Shown one piece after another: positions 7,749-16,073 of a DNA stretch of 64,000 bases. The notes below the pieces were generated by a model. It made no database searches. It saw only the letters and a list, made by a program, of their open reading frames with translations, and was not told the origin of the DNA. The DNA comes from Fredinandcohnia onubensis (GTDB lineage Bacteria > Bacillota > Bacilli > Bacillales > Bacillaceae_L): positions 62,001 through 126,000 of the forward strand of contig NZ_NSEB01000007.1 of NCBI RefSeq assembly GCF_002734215.1, given 5' to 3'. The translations under genes were made by a program, and so were the position numbers. Every line of letters begins with the position of its first letter. Position 1 is the first letter of the stretch.

Positions 7749-8240
7749 ATGGCAAAGGAAAGCTCATTCGATATTGTGTCAAAGATAGATTTGCCTGAAG
7801 TAACAAATGCAATAAGTATTGCAAAAAAAGAGATTCAAACTCGGTATGATTTCAAAGGTAGTAAAAGTGACATCACGCTTGATAAGGAAGAACTCGTTTT
7901 AGTATCTGATGACGAGTACAAACTGGAGCAACTGAAGGATGTCCTGATCAGTAAAATGATTAAGCGTGGGGTTCCCACTCGTAATATTGATTATGGAAAA
8001 ATTGAAAATGCATCTGGTGGAACCGTACGTCAACGCGCGAAACTTATTCAAGGCATCGACAAGGAGAACGCGAAGAAGATTAACACCATTATTAAAAACA
8101 GCGGCCTAAAAGTAAAGAGCCAGGTTCAGGATGATCAAGTTCGTGTAACCGGAAAAAGCAGAGATGATCTTCAACAAATTATCAACGCCATCCGTGAAGC
8201 CGATTTACCGATTGATGTGCAGTTTATAAACTACAGATAA
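7749..8240 (+). CDS. yitK: YajQ-family nucleotide-binding protein (DUF520)
   Basis: 163 residues, the usual length. The start ATG at 7749 follows TTGGAGG; an in-frame upstream start overlaps the promoter and is not used. Family features are [14 protein letters not shown] at the N-terminus, [11 protein letters not shown] near residue 35, and a C-terminal second half that repeats the ferredoxin-like fold ([12 protein letters not shown]). YajQ proteins bind RNA or nucleotides, and some homologues bind cyclic di-GMP. In this window a GGDEF-EAL gene lies about 11 kb away, but no direct link is shown. Confidence 0.92.
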   Translation: MAKESSFDIVSKIDLPEVTNAISIAKKEIQTRYDFKGSKSDITLDKEELVLVSDDEYKLEQLKDVLISKMIKRGVPTRNIDYGKIENASGGTVRQRAKLIQGIDKENAKKINTIIKNSGLKVKSQVQDDQVRVTGKSRDDLQQIINAIREADLPIDVQFINYR

Positions 8241-8245
8241 TAAAA

Positions 8246-8270
8246 ATGCAGCGGACTAAACCCGCTGCAT
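8246..8270. terminator. Bidirectional rho-independent terminator
   Basis: A 9-bp perfect stem (ATGCAGCGG with CCGCTGCAT), a 7-base loop and A/T runs on both sides. It serves yajQ and the convergent ytoQ. Confidence 0.9.
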
Positions 8271-8274
8271 TTTT

Positions 8275-8715
8275 TTATTCAAATATGTAAGTTAACACTT
8301 CTAATGCTTGATCAACCGTTTCGACAGTGACGTTGGCCTTATTTGATAATTCCTTTAATGGATGAATCAGTGATGGTGGTCTAACAATAATGGTTGGTTT
8401 ATTCATCGTAATGGCTGCACTCGCATCCATGGCTGTATTCCACTGTTTGTACTTTTCCCCGAACAAAGCAATGACCACGTCAGATTTTTGCATTAATACT
8501 TGTGTTCTGAAATTATTAATCGCTGATGCTGCATCGTCCTTGTAATAATTACCAGGTTGTTCGCCCAAAATTTGTTCTCCAATATCATCAGACTTATCAT
8601 GGTCTGTTTGTGGTCCAACAAATGTTAACGGAAGATTTTTTGATTTCGCTTTATCCTTAATTTCCTCTCGCCAATTGTCATGAATTTGCCCAGCTAAATA
8701 TACTGTCAGTTCCAT
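8275..8715 (-). CDS. ytoQ: YtoQ-family protein
   Basis: 146 residues, single domain. It starts with the MELTVYLAGQIHDNWR segment typical of YtoQ. It has a Rossmann-like nucleoside 2-deoxyribosyltransferase-type fold signature (VYLAG near the start, then SDVVIALFGEKYKQWNTAMDAS near residue 85). The biochemical function is not established; a nucleotide ligand is likely by fold. The ATG is preceded by AGGAGGAGAA. Confidence 0.88.
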   Translation of the reverse strand: MELTVYLAGQIHDNWREEIKDKAKSKNLPLTFVGPQTDHDKSDDIGEQILGEQPGNYYKDDAASAINNFRTQVLMQKSDVVIALFGEKYKQWNTAMDASAAITMNKPTIIVRPPSLIHPLKELSNKANVTVETVDQALEVLTYIFE

Positions 8716-8762
8716 GTTTTCTCCTCCTATTACCTTTTCATTATCTTATCATACATCTATAG

Positions 8763-9272
8763 TTATTTTACAAATTTATACATTATGATTTCATCTTCAT
8801 AATGTGTATCACTAAATTTAACAAACTTAACTTTTCGCCCTTCCTCTTGGAAGCCAAATTTTTTATATAGATGGATTGCTCTATGATTATGTGAAAACAC
8901 CTCGAGACATACCTTTTCAAGTCCAGGCTCTTCCTGTGCCCAATCAAACAAATAACTCATTAGGTTGCTGCCAATTCCCTGATTACAATATGCTTCTTGA
9001 ATACTAATTCCAAAGTAACCTAAATGAGAGAGACGCTTCCGTTTCGATGTCTTGAAATTTAAATTGCCAACAATTTTTCCATCCTTTTCGGCTACTATAA
9101 TTAAATTCCCTGGTTTTGAATGCTCCTCAATCCATTTTTCCTCATCCTCAATACTGGAATTAAATTCTTCAGGTGACGTCAGCATGTATGTGGATTCATT
9201 AAGAATGATTTTTGTATGTTCAATTAATTGAAATGCATCCGCTTCTCTAGCATGTCTAATATTAATTCCCAT
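8763..9272 (-). CDS. GNAT-family N-acetyltransferase
   Basis: 169 residues from ATG 9272, chosen because GGAGG lies 5 bp upstream; an earlier in-frame ATG at 9284 would sit on that ribosome site. GNAT features are the acetyl-CoA-binding region IQEAYCNQGIGSNLM (Q-x-x-G-I-G type) near residue 105, followed by LEVFSHNHRAIHLYKKFGF, the typical motif B. The substrate cannot be deduced; proteins of this kind acetylate amines, small peptides or drugs. Confidence 0.85.
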   Translation of the reverse strand: MGINIRHAREADAFQLIEHTKIILNESTYMLTSPEEFNSSIEDEEKWIEEHSKPGNLIIVAEKDGKIVGNLNFKTSKRKRLSHLGYFGISIQEAYCNQGIGSNLMSYLFDWAQEEPGLEKVCLEVFSHNHRAIHLYKKFGFQEEGRKVKFVKFSDTHYEDEIIMYKFVK

Positions 9273-9401
9273 AAAAACCTCCATCTCGAATCAGTATTTA
9301 TTATCTATTTCTTTAAATATAATGGAATTCCTTTTTATTAAAGGGGATTTCGAAAACATTGTTGTTTGAAGTGAATGGTTCGAGCCTTTGAATATGAAAT
9401 G

Positions 9402-9606
9402 GATATCGAGGAAAAGTAAAAAATCTTTGTTTATGGTTGGACTTTTAGAAGTTTATGGAAATACATATTGCATAAACACCTTTTATGATTGTACTTTTGG
9501 TTGATTCTGGAAAAGTCCATGGAATAAACATCACTTATAAATAGACAGTTGGATTATTATGGAAAAACACATTGCATAAACGCCTTTTTTGACCTATTGT
9601 ACTCTT
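9402..9606. repeat. Three to four diverged tandem repeats of about 52 bp in an intergenic region
   Basis: The gap between the acetyltransferase gene and the small membrane-protein gene (9273-9660) has no credible gene. It contains direct repeats starting at 9455, 9508 and 9560, so the period is 53 then 52 bp. Shared elements are TGGAAA near the unit start, ATTGCATAAACRCC in units 1 and 3, a related GGAATAAACATC in unit 2, and a TTTGGTTGATT/CAGTTGGATTATT segment near the end. A fourth, weaker unit may precede 9455. Period not a multiple of three and frequent stops argue against coding. Confidence 0.6.
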
Positions 9607-9625
9607 TCCACAAAGCAATAAAAGA

Positions 9626-9648
9626 AGACCTCCCCTTGAGGAAAGTCT
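9626..9648 (-). terminator. Terminator of the two-component/M48 operon
   Basis: On the minus strand AGACTTTCC pairs with GGGAGGTCT (two G-T pairs) around a 5-base loop and is followed by a T-rich tail. It lies just after the last small gene of the operon. Confidence 0.75.
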
Positions 9649-9660
9649 CCTGAATTAAAC

Positions 9661-9864
9661 TTAGTAAAAACCAACAACTTGCAAAACAATCACGCCTACG
9701 ATTGATACAATACTGCCTGTAAAAAGAACTATAAGAAGAGTTTTTAATTTCCTTGTATCTATCCAAACGACGCCACCAACCAAAATTGTAAACAGCAATC
9801 CAAAAAAGAGAGATGCATATGGACTTGTTGGAGTTATCCAATCGTTAAGACTTAAGAAATCCAT
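9661..9864 (-). CDS. 67-residue membrane protein, two predicted helices
   Basis: The ATG at 9864 follows AGGAGTTGAG. Two hydrophobic segments (about 17-35 and 42-63) are separated by a basic loop DTRKLK, giving a small helical hairpin in the membrane. No family recognised. It is the last gene of the operon that begins with the response regulator, and it ends before a terminator. A longer overlapping frame (9557-9841) runs through the terminator and has no ribosome site, so this frame is preferred. Confidence 0.72.
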   Translation of the reverse strand: MDFLSLNDWITPTSPYASLFFGLLFTILVGGVVWIDTRKLKTLLIVLFTGSIVSIVGVIVLQVVGFY

Positions 9865-9880
9865 TTTCTCAACTCCTACT

Positions 9881-10027
9881 CTATGATTGTATAGCAGGTG
9901 TACTCAAGAAAACTGTAAGTCCCGCTGCAATCGCCAAAACCACTCCAACGGGGGTATATGACGATAAATAAATACCTAACGGAAAAACAAGCGCCCCAAG
10001 GACAAATAATACCTTTGCGATTTTCAT
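9881..10027 (-). CDS. 48-residue membrane protein
   Basis: The ATG at 10027 follows GAGGTGAGG, and the frame ends with TAG at 9881. The product is almost wholly hydrophobic, with two segments (about 4-20 and 26-43) around a PLGIYLSSYTPVG turn. It lies 13 bp after the M48 protease gene and 16 bp before the next small membrane-protein gene, in the same direction. Its function may be tied to the protease or sensor kinase. No family recognised. Confidence 0.7.
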   Translation of the reverse strand: MKIAKVLFVLGALVFPLGIYLSSYTPVGVVLAIAAGLTVFLSTPAIQS

Positions 10028-10040
10028 AACCTCACCTCTT

Positions 10041-11765
10041 CTATCTAGATACTGACTCCTTTAAACGATCAACCATCCAGCGATTTCGGATTTTTCTCCC
10101 CCAGCCCGCTTTGTTTTCTCTTAAGGACTGGACTCTCCAATACATCGGTGGGTGAAGCATGAATTGAAATTCAACAAACCTCCATAAAAGTGAATCTCGC
10201 TCAATTGATGACTTTGTCTCATCTTTCTCGCCCTTTAGAACCGTACTATATGAGAGTGATTTATTAATCGCTTCGTCCTGTTTCTCTGCTAAAGCGATCA
10301 AACTGGTTGACATTTGCTCACTTCCCCCATCCAGCAGCGATGCTCCAAGGTGATCTGCACGGACTTCCATCCACTGCGAACAAAAAGATTGGATGATCGG
10401 GAATAGAATCATTAAAATCCATATTAATAAAAAAATAGGAATACTATATTCTTCAATGTTTGCAATATATTCTTGAATGGCTAAAACCACACCAAGAACG
10501 ATTAGCAAATAACCTAGTCTCCAAAGTTGACCCCACAACACATCTCGCTTTTTGACATGAATTGCTTCATGGGCAAGGATACCTTCTATTGCTGCAGATG
10601 GTAGTTTTAATGTAGCACTAGTTAGGGTAACCATCGCTTTACCAATATTCATACCTGTCGCAAGGCCATTATACTCGCTGCTTTCGGTTTCATAGAGTCG
10701 GATATTCGGAATACCGGCCTTTTCAAAAATCCGTTGAGATATTTCGATTAGTTGTGGATTCGTAGTCTCCTTTGCATCCATTGCTACTTTTAAAACCTGA
10801 TCCGAAATATAGAGATTAAAAAGCCAATAGGCTAAAATGACGGTAACCATAATCCAAGGCGCAACTTCGAAATAATATAAAAGGAGAAGTAAACCTGTGT
10901 AGGCTGAAATACCTTTTACTGTTGTTGCAAAATAGAGCTTTCCAATTAATCGTTTTACATTTTTTCGATGCCAAAATGGTAAAACGATTTGTGGCTCTTT
11001 CACAATTTCCTCAAACTTGGTCATTTCCTCGAACGTTCTTTTCCATTTTTCCGGTTCTAAAATCGTTAAATAAATTGTTTCACCAGGTAAAGATAGACGT
11101 AATACCTTCTGAAAGTTTGTTGTTAAATCAGTATTAGAAGAAAACATTGTAAATAATGGATGAAGCTTTAACATGTCTACATTCGTTTCTAGCTTCACTT
11201 CCTCCAAATCATCTATTGGAATTTTTCGAGATTCAAAGCGTGAGGTGAGATATAATTGCTTTCCTTCTAAGTCGAAAAATATTTTTACAGTTGCATAACT
11301 GCCTATTCTTTTTATAACTTCTGTAAATGTACTGACCAGTCCGAAAACAATAATGTATTTTAACGGACTATATTCAGGACCAAAGATGTAAAACATGATA
11401 CCACCAAACACAACTAATCCAGTCATTAATATATCGGATGCAATTCTCCTCAAATTACGTTTTAAAGTGATTTCCTCCACCACTATCTGACGTAATTCTT
11501 TTTCAATTTCAATACGTTTTTCATCTCCTGTAGTTAGCGAGATTGCAAGAAAATAGCCACTTGAAATAAACGCGATATAGATGAACCCATTCATAAAGGA
11601 AAATTGATAAAACACAAATCCTATCGAAAGTAGACCCAGGATTATTTCAATTGTCGTACCTACTTTTTTATTTAACTTCCCGAAAATCAAACCTATGATT
11701 TGGATTCCGGCCCCTACTAATATATACAATACGATCAAATTCCAACTTGGTAGCAAAGGCCCCAC
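10041..11765 (-). CDS. Integral-membrane M48-family zinc metallopeptidase
   Basis: 574 residues. The N-terminal ~165 residues have four or five hydrophobic segments, followed by a soluble beta-rich, PH-like region (about 165-265) and two more helices. The peptidase part contains HEAIH (HExxH) at about residues 398-402 and a downstream EVRADHLG that supplies the third zinc ligand (Glu at about 463), as in HtpX/Ste24-type M48 enzymes. These degrade misfolded membrane proteins. The start is a GTG immediately after the TAG of the upstream lipoprotein gene, with little Shine-Dalgarno signal, which suggests coupled re-initiation. Being in one operon with a two-component system points to envelope quality control. 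Confidence 0.85.
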   Translation of the reverse strand: MGPLLPSWNLIVLYILVGAGIQIIGLIFGKLNKKVGTTIEIILGLLSIGFVFYQFSFMNGFIYIAFISSGYFLAISLTTGDEKRIEIEKELRQIVVEEITLKRNLRRIASDILMTGLVVFGGIMFYIFGPEYSPLKYIIVFGLVSTFTEVIKRIGSYATVKIFFDLEGKQLYLTSRFESRKIPIDDLEEVKLETNVDMLKLHPLFTMFSSNTDLTTNFQKVLRLSLPGETIYLTILEPEKWKRTFEEMTKFEEIVKEPQIVLPFWHRKNVKRLIGKLYFATTVKGISAYTGLLLLLYYFEVAPWIMVTVILAYWLFNLYISDQVLKVAMDAKETTNPQLIEISQRIFEKAGIPNIRLYETESSEYNGLATGMNIGKAMVTLTSATLKLPSAAIEGILAHEAIHVKKRDVLWGQLWRLGYLLIVLGVVLAIQEYIANIEEYSIPIFLLIWILMILFPIIQSFCSQWMEVRADHLGASLLDGGSEQMSTSLIALAEKQDEAINKSLSYSTVLKGEKDETKSSIERDSLLWRFVEFQFMLHPPMYWRVQSLRENKAGWGRKIRNRWMVDRLKESVSR

Positions 11766-12842
11766 CTACATTTCATTATTGAGTACCATTTTTTCCGTCA
11801 TTTTGAGAATATCTTCCATAGCAAGATCAGGATTTTGAATGAGAATTGTATAACGCAGTCCGTTCTCATCCCAGCTTAAGGCATCAATAAAATCATCATA
11901 TTCTGCATTCTGGCCCCGCACTTGCCATTTTCCAGGTTTAATTTCCGTTCCTGCTTCTTCTGGAGTTGGAAAGATTGAAACTAATACAGAAGGGACAGCT
12001 TCATATAAATAATAAACAGTAATTTCTGGACGATTAACTACACCTTGAAGGTTTACAACTTCAACATTCTCGACAGTCAAGTCTTCTCCCGAGAAAACAA
12101 GGAATGGTTGTGCTAATGCTATTTGTGCATCTTCAAGTGACCCATAAGATGGTTCAAGTTGTGACTCAATTGGGGTTATTGTCACATTTTCAGGTATATC
12201 TAAAGTGAATGTATCCTCTTTAAAATTCGGTGAAAAATCGAGCACTTTGTATTCAAACACAGATTTCGTATCTCCAACGACAGACATCGATTTCACTACA
12301 AACCAAGTCTTTTGATCAATCCAGAATTCAACTTCTCCAAATAAATTAGAATCAGTATTCGGCGTTGCCTTTATATGATATACATCTAAATCTACTAATT
12401 TTTCTTCACCAACAATTTCATATTCATGTGTTTTTTTAATAGCATCTAGCGTTGTCATGAGTTGTTCTTTCGGTGAGGAATCTAACAACGGCATACCTTC
12501 CTCTGTTAAATCGATACTTAATGCCGTTTCACTCCCCGTTTCATAGGAGATCACTTGTTTTCCGTCGTTTAACACATATGATTCAAGGTCATTCGTAAGA
12601 CCTGTTGTAATGATTTTTCTTTTTCCATCTTCTGCAGCGTACTCTTTAAAACTAGCATCTTCTGTGACCTCACCATTTGTCTCAAGCTTAATGACACCTT
12701 CTCCATAATAAGAAAGCTTACCTTCCTTTGCTGATAAGACTTTTGTGACAATTTCTTCTGATGACACAGCCATATCCCCTTTACAACCTGATAAAATCCC
12801 CATTATTAGAATAGAAATTAGCAAGAATCGTTTTTTCTTCAT
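11766..12842 (-). CDS. LolA-like lipoprotein of the two-component operon
   Basis: 358 residues from ATG 12842, which follows GGAAGGAAGGGA; an upstream start would overlap the kinase gene. The signal peptide ends in the lipobox ILSGC, so Cys is about residue 19 and the protein should be anchored on the outer face of the membrane. The next ~200 residues resemble outer-membrane-lipoprotein-sorting (LolA-like) domains of firmicute sporulation and envelope lipoproteins, a curved sheet that binds lipid or lipoproteins. A second domain of about 110 residues follows. It begins 2 bp after the kinase stop and its stop touches the protease start. A plausible role is a sensor accessory or a chaperone for envelope stress. 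Confidence 0.78.
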   Translation of the reverse strand: MKKKRFLLISILIMGILSGCKGDMAVSSEEIVTKVLSAKEGKLSYYGEGVIKLETNGEVTEDASFKEYAAEDGKRKIITTGLTNDLESYVLNDGKQVISYETGSETALSIDLTEEGMPLLDSSPKEQLMTTLDAIKKTHEYEIVGEEKLVDLDVYHIKATPNTDSNLFGEVEFWIDQKTWFVVKSMSVVGDTKSVFEYKVLDFSPNFKEDTFTLDIPENVTITPIESQLEPSYGSLEDAQIALAQPFLVFSGEDLTVENVEVVNLQGVVNRPEITVYYLYEAVPSVLVSIFPTPEEAGTEIKPGKWQVRGQNAEYDDFIDALSWDENGLRYTILIQNPDLAMEDILKMTEKMVLNNEM

Positions 12843-12843
12843 A

Positions 12844-14307
12844 TTAATCCCTTCCTTCCCTAATCCAGCAAGCCAGTAATGTCCCATCTTTTTCCGCTGA
12901 CCAGATTCCAATTTTTCCGTTTTGTTGTTCTATTAACATTTTTGAAATACTAAGTCCTAACCCAGAACTTCCACCATTATTTCTAGCATCCTCTGCCTGA
13001 TAAAAGGGTTGAAATACTTTGTCCAGTTGTTCTTTCGGGATTCCTTTTCCCTCGTTTTGAATTAAAATGACGGTGCCTGCTTTTCTCCATGTTTCAAGTT
13101 CTATCTGAAATTCTTTAAATACCCAATCTGGTAGTACTGTGTCACTTGAAACAGCAGCAAGCCAAATTTGTTTTCCTTTTTCAGTATGTCGAATGGCATT
13201 ACTCATGATGTTATCTACAACCCTCACCATTTGTTTCGGGTCAACCTTATAGGATTTTTTTACAGATTGAAGTACATGTAGTGAAACGTCTTTTCGAATA
13301 CATGGTTCATCATATCCTGATAACAGCATCTCAAAATATTCTTCCCCTTCTACTTCAACAAGCTCTGTCCGTTGTTTAGAGGATTGTAATGCAGTATACA
13401 TTGTTAAGTCATCAAGCATACGTTTCATGTACTCAAGCTTCTTAAATAAGATTTCCTTATATTCTGCCCTTTCATTCTCGGTTAGCGTTCTATCATTCTG
13501 GAGGACTTCAGTATAAGCATGTATCACTGTTAAAGGTGTTTTTAAATCATGTGATAGTGACGCCACAATAAATTCTTTTTCCTTTTGTTGAACAGCTAAT
13601 GCCTCTTGTGTTTGTTCAATCTGTGCTTTCATTTTCCAAAAATGTTTAATTAAATCCCCTATTTCATCATTTGATTCACGAATTTGAGTTGAAGAACTTT
13701 CCCCATTTGCAAAAGCTGTCATTTGAGCTTGCAACTGACTTAAAGGACGATTCAACTTTCGATTTAATAGAATTACTACAATCGTATAGAGTAGGATAAA
13801 AAAGATACTAAAAATTACACCCAAATAGAAATATCGGTTTGTTACCCCTTCTATCCATTCGTCTCTAGCAATGGATATTTCAAAAATTCCAACAACATTG
13901 CCATCTTTACTAACAGGTTTTTTCAACGAATAAGTACGAGCATTCTTTTGGAGATCATTTAAATTTCGATATACCTGTTCCATGTTTATCGTAGGAAATC
14001 CATATGAACCTGGTTCAGGCAAACTAGAAAATAAAACGACTCCATCAGCTCGATATAATGTGATTTTGATAGATTCATTTGTTAAAGCCTGAACAGGATC
14101 ATACATTTCTTTTGATTGTGGTCTGTATAAATTAGGATCCAGGAGCTTTGGCTCAATTTCCTCCATTTTATTAGTCATCTCTACGTATTCCACAAAAGCT
14201 TGCTTATCATCGAGATTACTTATACTTACATATAGAAAATAAAGAGCGACAACCGGAAGGAGCATCACAATAAAAAAGCTGACCATCAACCATTGTTTAA
14301 TTCTCAT
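12844..14307 (-). CDS. Sensor histidine kinase of an OmpR-type pair
   Basis: 487 residues. TM1 (about 7-29), an extracellular sensor region of ~130 residues, TM2 (about 160-182), a HAMP linker (NRKLNRPLSQLQAQM onwards) and a HisKA/HATPase core. The H box is SLSHDLKTPLTVI (phospho-acceptor His). The N box is DNIMSNAIRHTEKG. G boxes are NEGKGIPKEQL and SGLGLSISKML. All catalytic elements look intact. It overlaps the response-regulator gene by 11 bp and is followed 2 bp later by the lipoprotein gene. The stimulus is unknown but probably concerns the envelope. Confidence 0.92.
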   Translation of the reverse strand: MRIKQWLMVSFFIVMLLPVVALYFLYVSISNLDDKQAFVEYVEMTNKMEEIEPKLLDPNLYRPQSKEMYDPVQALTNESIKITLYRADGVVLFSSLPEPGSYGFPTINMEQVYRNLNDLQKNARTYSLKKPVSKDGNVVGIFEISIARDEWIEGVTNRYFYLGVIFSIFFILLYTIVVILLNRKLNRPLSQLQAQMTAFANGESSSTQIRESNDEIGDLIKHFWKMKAQIEQTQEALAVQQKEKEFIVASLSHDLKTPLTVIHAYTEVLQNDRTLTENERAEYKEILFKKLEYMKRMLDDLTMYTALQSSKQRTELVEVEGEEYFEMLLSGYDEPCIRKDVSLHVLQSVKKSYKVDPKQMVRVVDNIMSNAIRHTEKGKQIWLAAVSSDTVLPDWVFKEFQIELETWRKAGTVILIQNEGKGIPKEQLDKVFQPFYQAEDARNNGGSSGLGLSISKMLIEQQNGKIGIWSAEKDGTLLACWIREGRD

Positions 14308-15013
14308 ACAAGTTTTCTCCTATAAAACGATAGCCAACGCCCCAGACCGTTTGGATAAACTTTGCAGATCGTGTATTATCCGTTAATTTAGATCGTAAAC
14401 TTTTAATATGAACAGTGACTGTATTATTTCCGTCGACATCCTCCTGCTGCCAAACATGCTCGTAAATCTCTGTCTTCGAAAAAGTTTGTAATGGATTTTT
14501 TGCTAAGAGAAACAATAACTCTCTCTCCTTAGAGCTTATCTGAACAACGTCATCGTTTAAATAAACAAGATTATTTGTAAAATCAATGGTCAATCCATTC
14601 ATATAAGTAATGCGATTATCATTTACTGTCTTATTGTTGTATCTTCTGTATCTTCTTAAATGGGAGCTAATTCTCGCACTCAATTCCTCAAGACTAAATG
14701 GCTTTGTGACATAATCATCAGCCCCAATATTTAAGCCTTTTATTTTGCTTTCATCCTCATTTCGTGCACTTAAGATGAGTAAAGGAATTTCACTTTCCAA
14801 TCGAATGGTTTTACATAATGTATACCCATCCATTTCAGGTAACATTAAATCAATTAAGGCAAGATCAAAATGATCCGCTTTAAAATCCTCCCACCCTTCT
14901 TTTCCAGTCGATGCCCATGTTACGGTATAGCCTTCTTTCCGTAAATGATCACAAACAATACGGGCGATTTCCTTATCATCTTCAACAAGCAGAATCTTTT
15001 CAGGTTTTTCCAT
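14297..15013 (-). CDS. OmpR/PhoB-family response regulator
   Basis: 238 residues. The receiver domain (1-120) has the acidic pair in LLVEDDKE, the phospho-accepting Asp in LALIDLMLPEMDG and the conserved Lys in YVTKPF. A linker leads to a winged-helix DNA-binding domain (about 140-235) with the typical SSKERELLFLLAKNP and TVWGVGYRF segments. It is the first gene of the kinase-lipoprotein-protease operon, with AGAGGGG before the ATG. Autoregulation is likely but no operator was identified. Confidence 0.93.
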   Translation of the reverse strand: MEKPEKILLVEDDKEIARIVCDHLRKEGYTVTWASTGKEGWEDFKADHFDLALIDLMLPEMDGYTLCKTIRLESEIPLLILSARNEDESKIKGLNIGADDYVTKPFSLEELSARISSHLRRYRRYNNKTVNDNRITYMNGLTIDFTNNLVYLNDDVVQISSKERELLFLLAKNPLQTFSKTEIYEHVWQQEDVDGNNTVTVHIKSLRSKLTDNTRSAKFIQTVWGVGYRFIGENLYEN

Positions 15014-15168
15014 GGATAACCCCTCTTTCTATCTATTTTCATTATATCGGATGTTTGTAGCGCTTTTTGATTTTTTATATTTACTTTATATTTATCCTAA
15101 TGTATATTAATTGCCCTTTTATAAAAAAGTAAGTAAGGCACAGTTACTACATAAAAGAGGTGTTTATT

Positions 15169-16035
15169 TTGTCTAAAAGTCAAGGGAAGAATATTTTGCC
15201 TCCACAACATCAAAATCAACAACCTGGAACAGAAACGGAAATGGTACCAAGACCTGTCTCCGAGGACCATTCTTATCAAGGCAGCAATAAGTTAGCAAAT
15301 AAAGTTGCCATTATTACAGGTGGGGATAGTGGAATAGGAAAGGCAGTTGCGATTCATTATGCAAAGGAAGGCGCAAATGTTGTCATCGTATATTTAAATG
15401 AACATGAGGATGCTAAGGAAACAAAGCGCCAAGTAGAGGAAGAAGGACAAAAATGCTTACTTTTATCTGGTGATATTGGGAATGAAGAGTTCTGTAAGGA
15501 AATAGTAAAGAAAACAATTGATACATTTGGAAAGCTAGATATTTTGGTCAATAATGCAGCTGAACAGCATCCCCAAAAAAGTATTTCTGCTATCACAGCT
15601 GAGCAGCTTGAAAAAACATTCCGAACCAATATCTTTTCTTATTTTCATTTAACGAAGGCCGCTCTTCCCCACTTAAAACAGGGTAGTTCAATCATTAATA
15701 CAGCATCCGTTACAGCTTATAAAGGGAATGAACAACTTGTTGATTATTCTGCAACAAAAGGAGCCGTTGTCTCTTTTACAAGGTCACTTTCCATGCAATT
15801 GGTCGGTAAGGGAATCCGTGTCAACGGAGTAGCTCCAGGACCGATTTGGACGCCACTTATTCCATCTACCTTTACAAGTGATCAAGTTGCGAAATTTGGT
15901 TCGACAACACCGATGAAACGTCCTGGACAGCCCGAGGAAGTCGCTCCATGCTATATCTTCCTAGCTAGTGATGATGCTTCCTATATGTCAGGACAAATCC
16001 TTCACGTAAACGGGGGAGAAATAGTTAACGGATAA
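15169..16035 (+). CDS. Short-chain dehydrogenase/reductase, YhxC/YdaD-like
   Basis: 288 residues from TTG 15169, which lies 6 bp after AGAGGTG; a GTG at 15160 is possible but overlaps this site. A Gln/Pro-rich N-terminal extension (LPPQHQNQQPG) characteristic of the Bacillus general-stress SDRs precedes the Rossmann fold. Motifs are TGGDSGIG (NADP binding), NNAAEQHP and the catalytic Ser plus YSATK (Tyr-x3-Lys). Relatives are sigma-B-controlled stress proteins whose substrate is uncertain. It is divergent from the two-component operon. I could not confirm a sigma-B promoter. Confidence 0.88.
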   Translation: MSKSQGKNILPPQHQNQQPGTETEMVPRPVSEDHSYQGSNKLANKVAIITGGDSGIGKAVAIHYAKEGANVVIVYLNEHEDAKETKRQVEEEGQKCLLLSGDIGNEEFCKEIVKKTIDTFGKLDILVNNAAEQHPQKSISAITAEQLEKTFRTNIFSYFHLTKAALPHLKQGSSIINTASVTAYKGNEQLVDYSATKGAVVSFTRSLSMQLVGKGIRVNGVAPGPIWTPLIPSTFTSDQVAKFGSTTPMKRPGQPEEVAPCYIFLASDDASYMSGQILHVNGGEIVNG

Positions 16036-16038
16036 AAA

Positions 16039-16067
16039 AAGCATCATCCGCTGATTGGATGATGCTT
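16039..16067. terminator. Bidirectional rho-independent terminator
   Basis: A perfect 11-bp stem (AAGCATCATCC with GGATGATGCTT) and a 7-base loop, between the SDR gene and the convergent GH13 gene. Confidence 0.9.
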
Positions 16068-16073
16068 TCCTTA

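Noticed and set aside
9557-9841. 94-residue minus-strand frame
   Set aside because: It overlaps the better-supported 67-residue membrane protein, runs through the terminator and into the repeats, and lacks a ribosome site.
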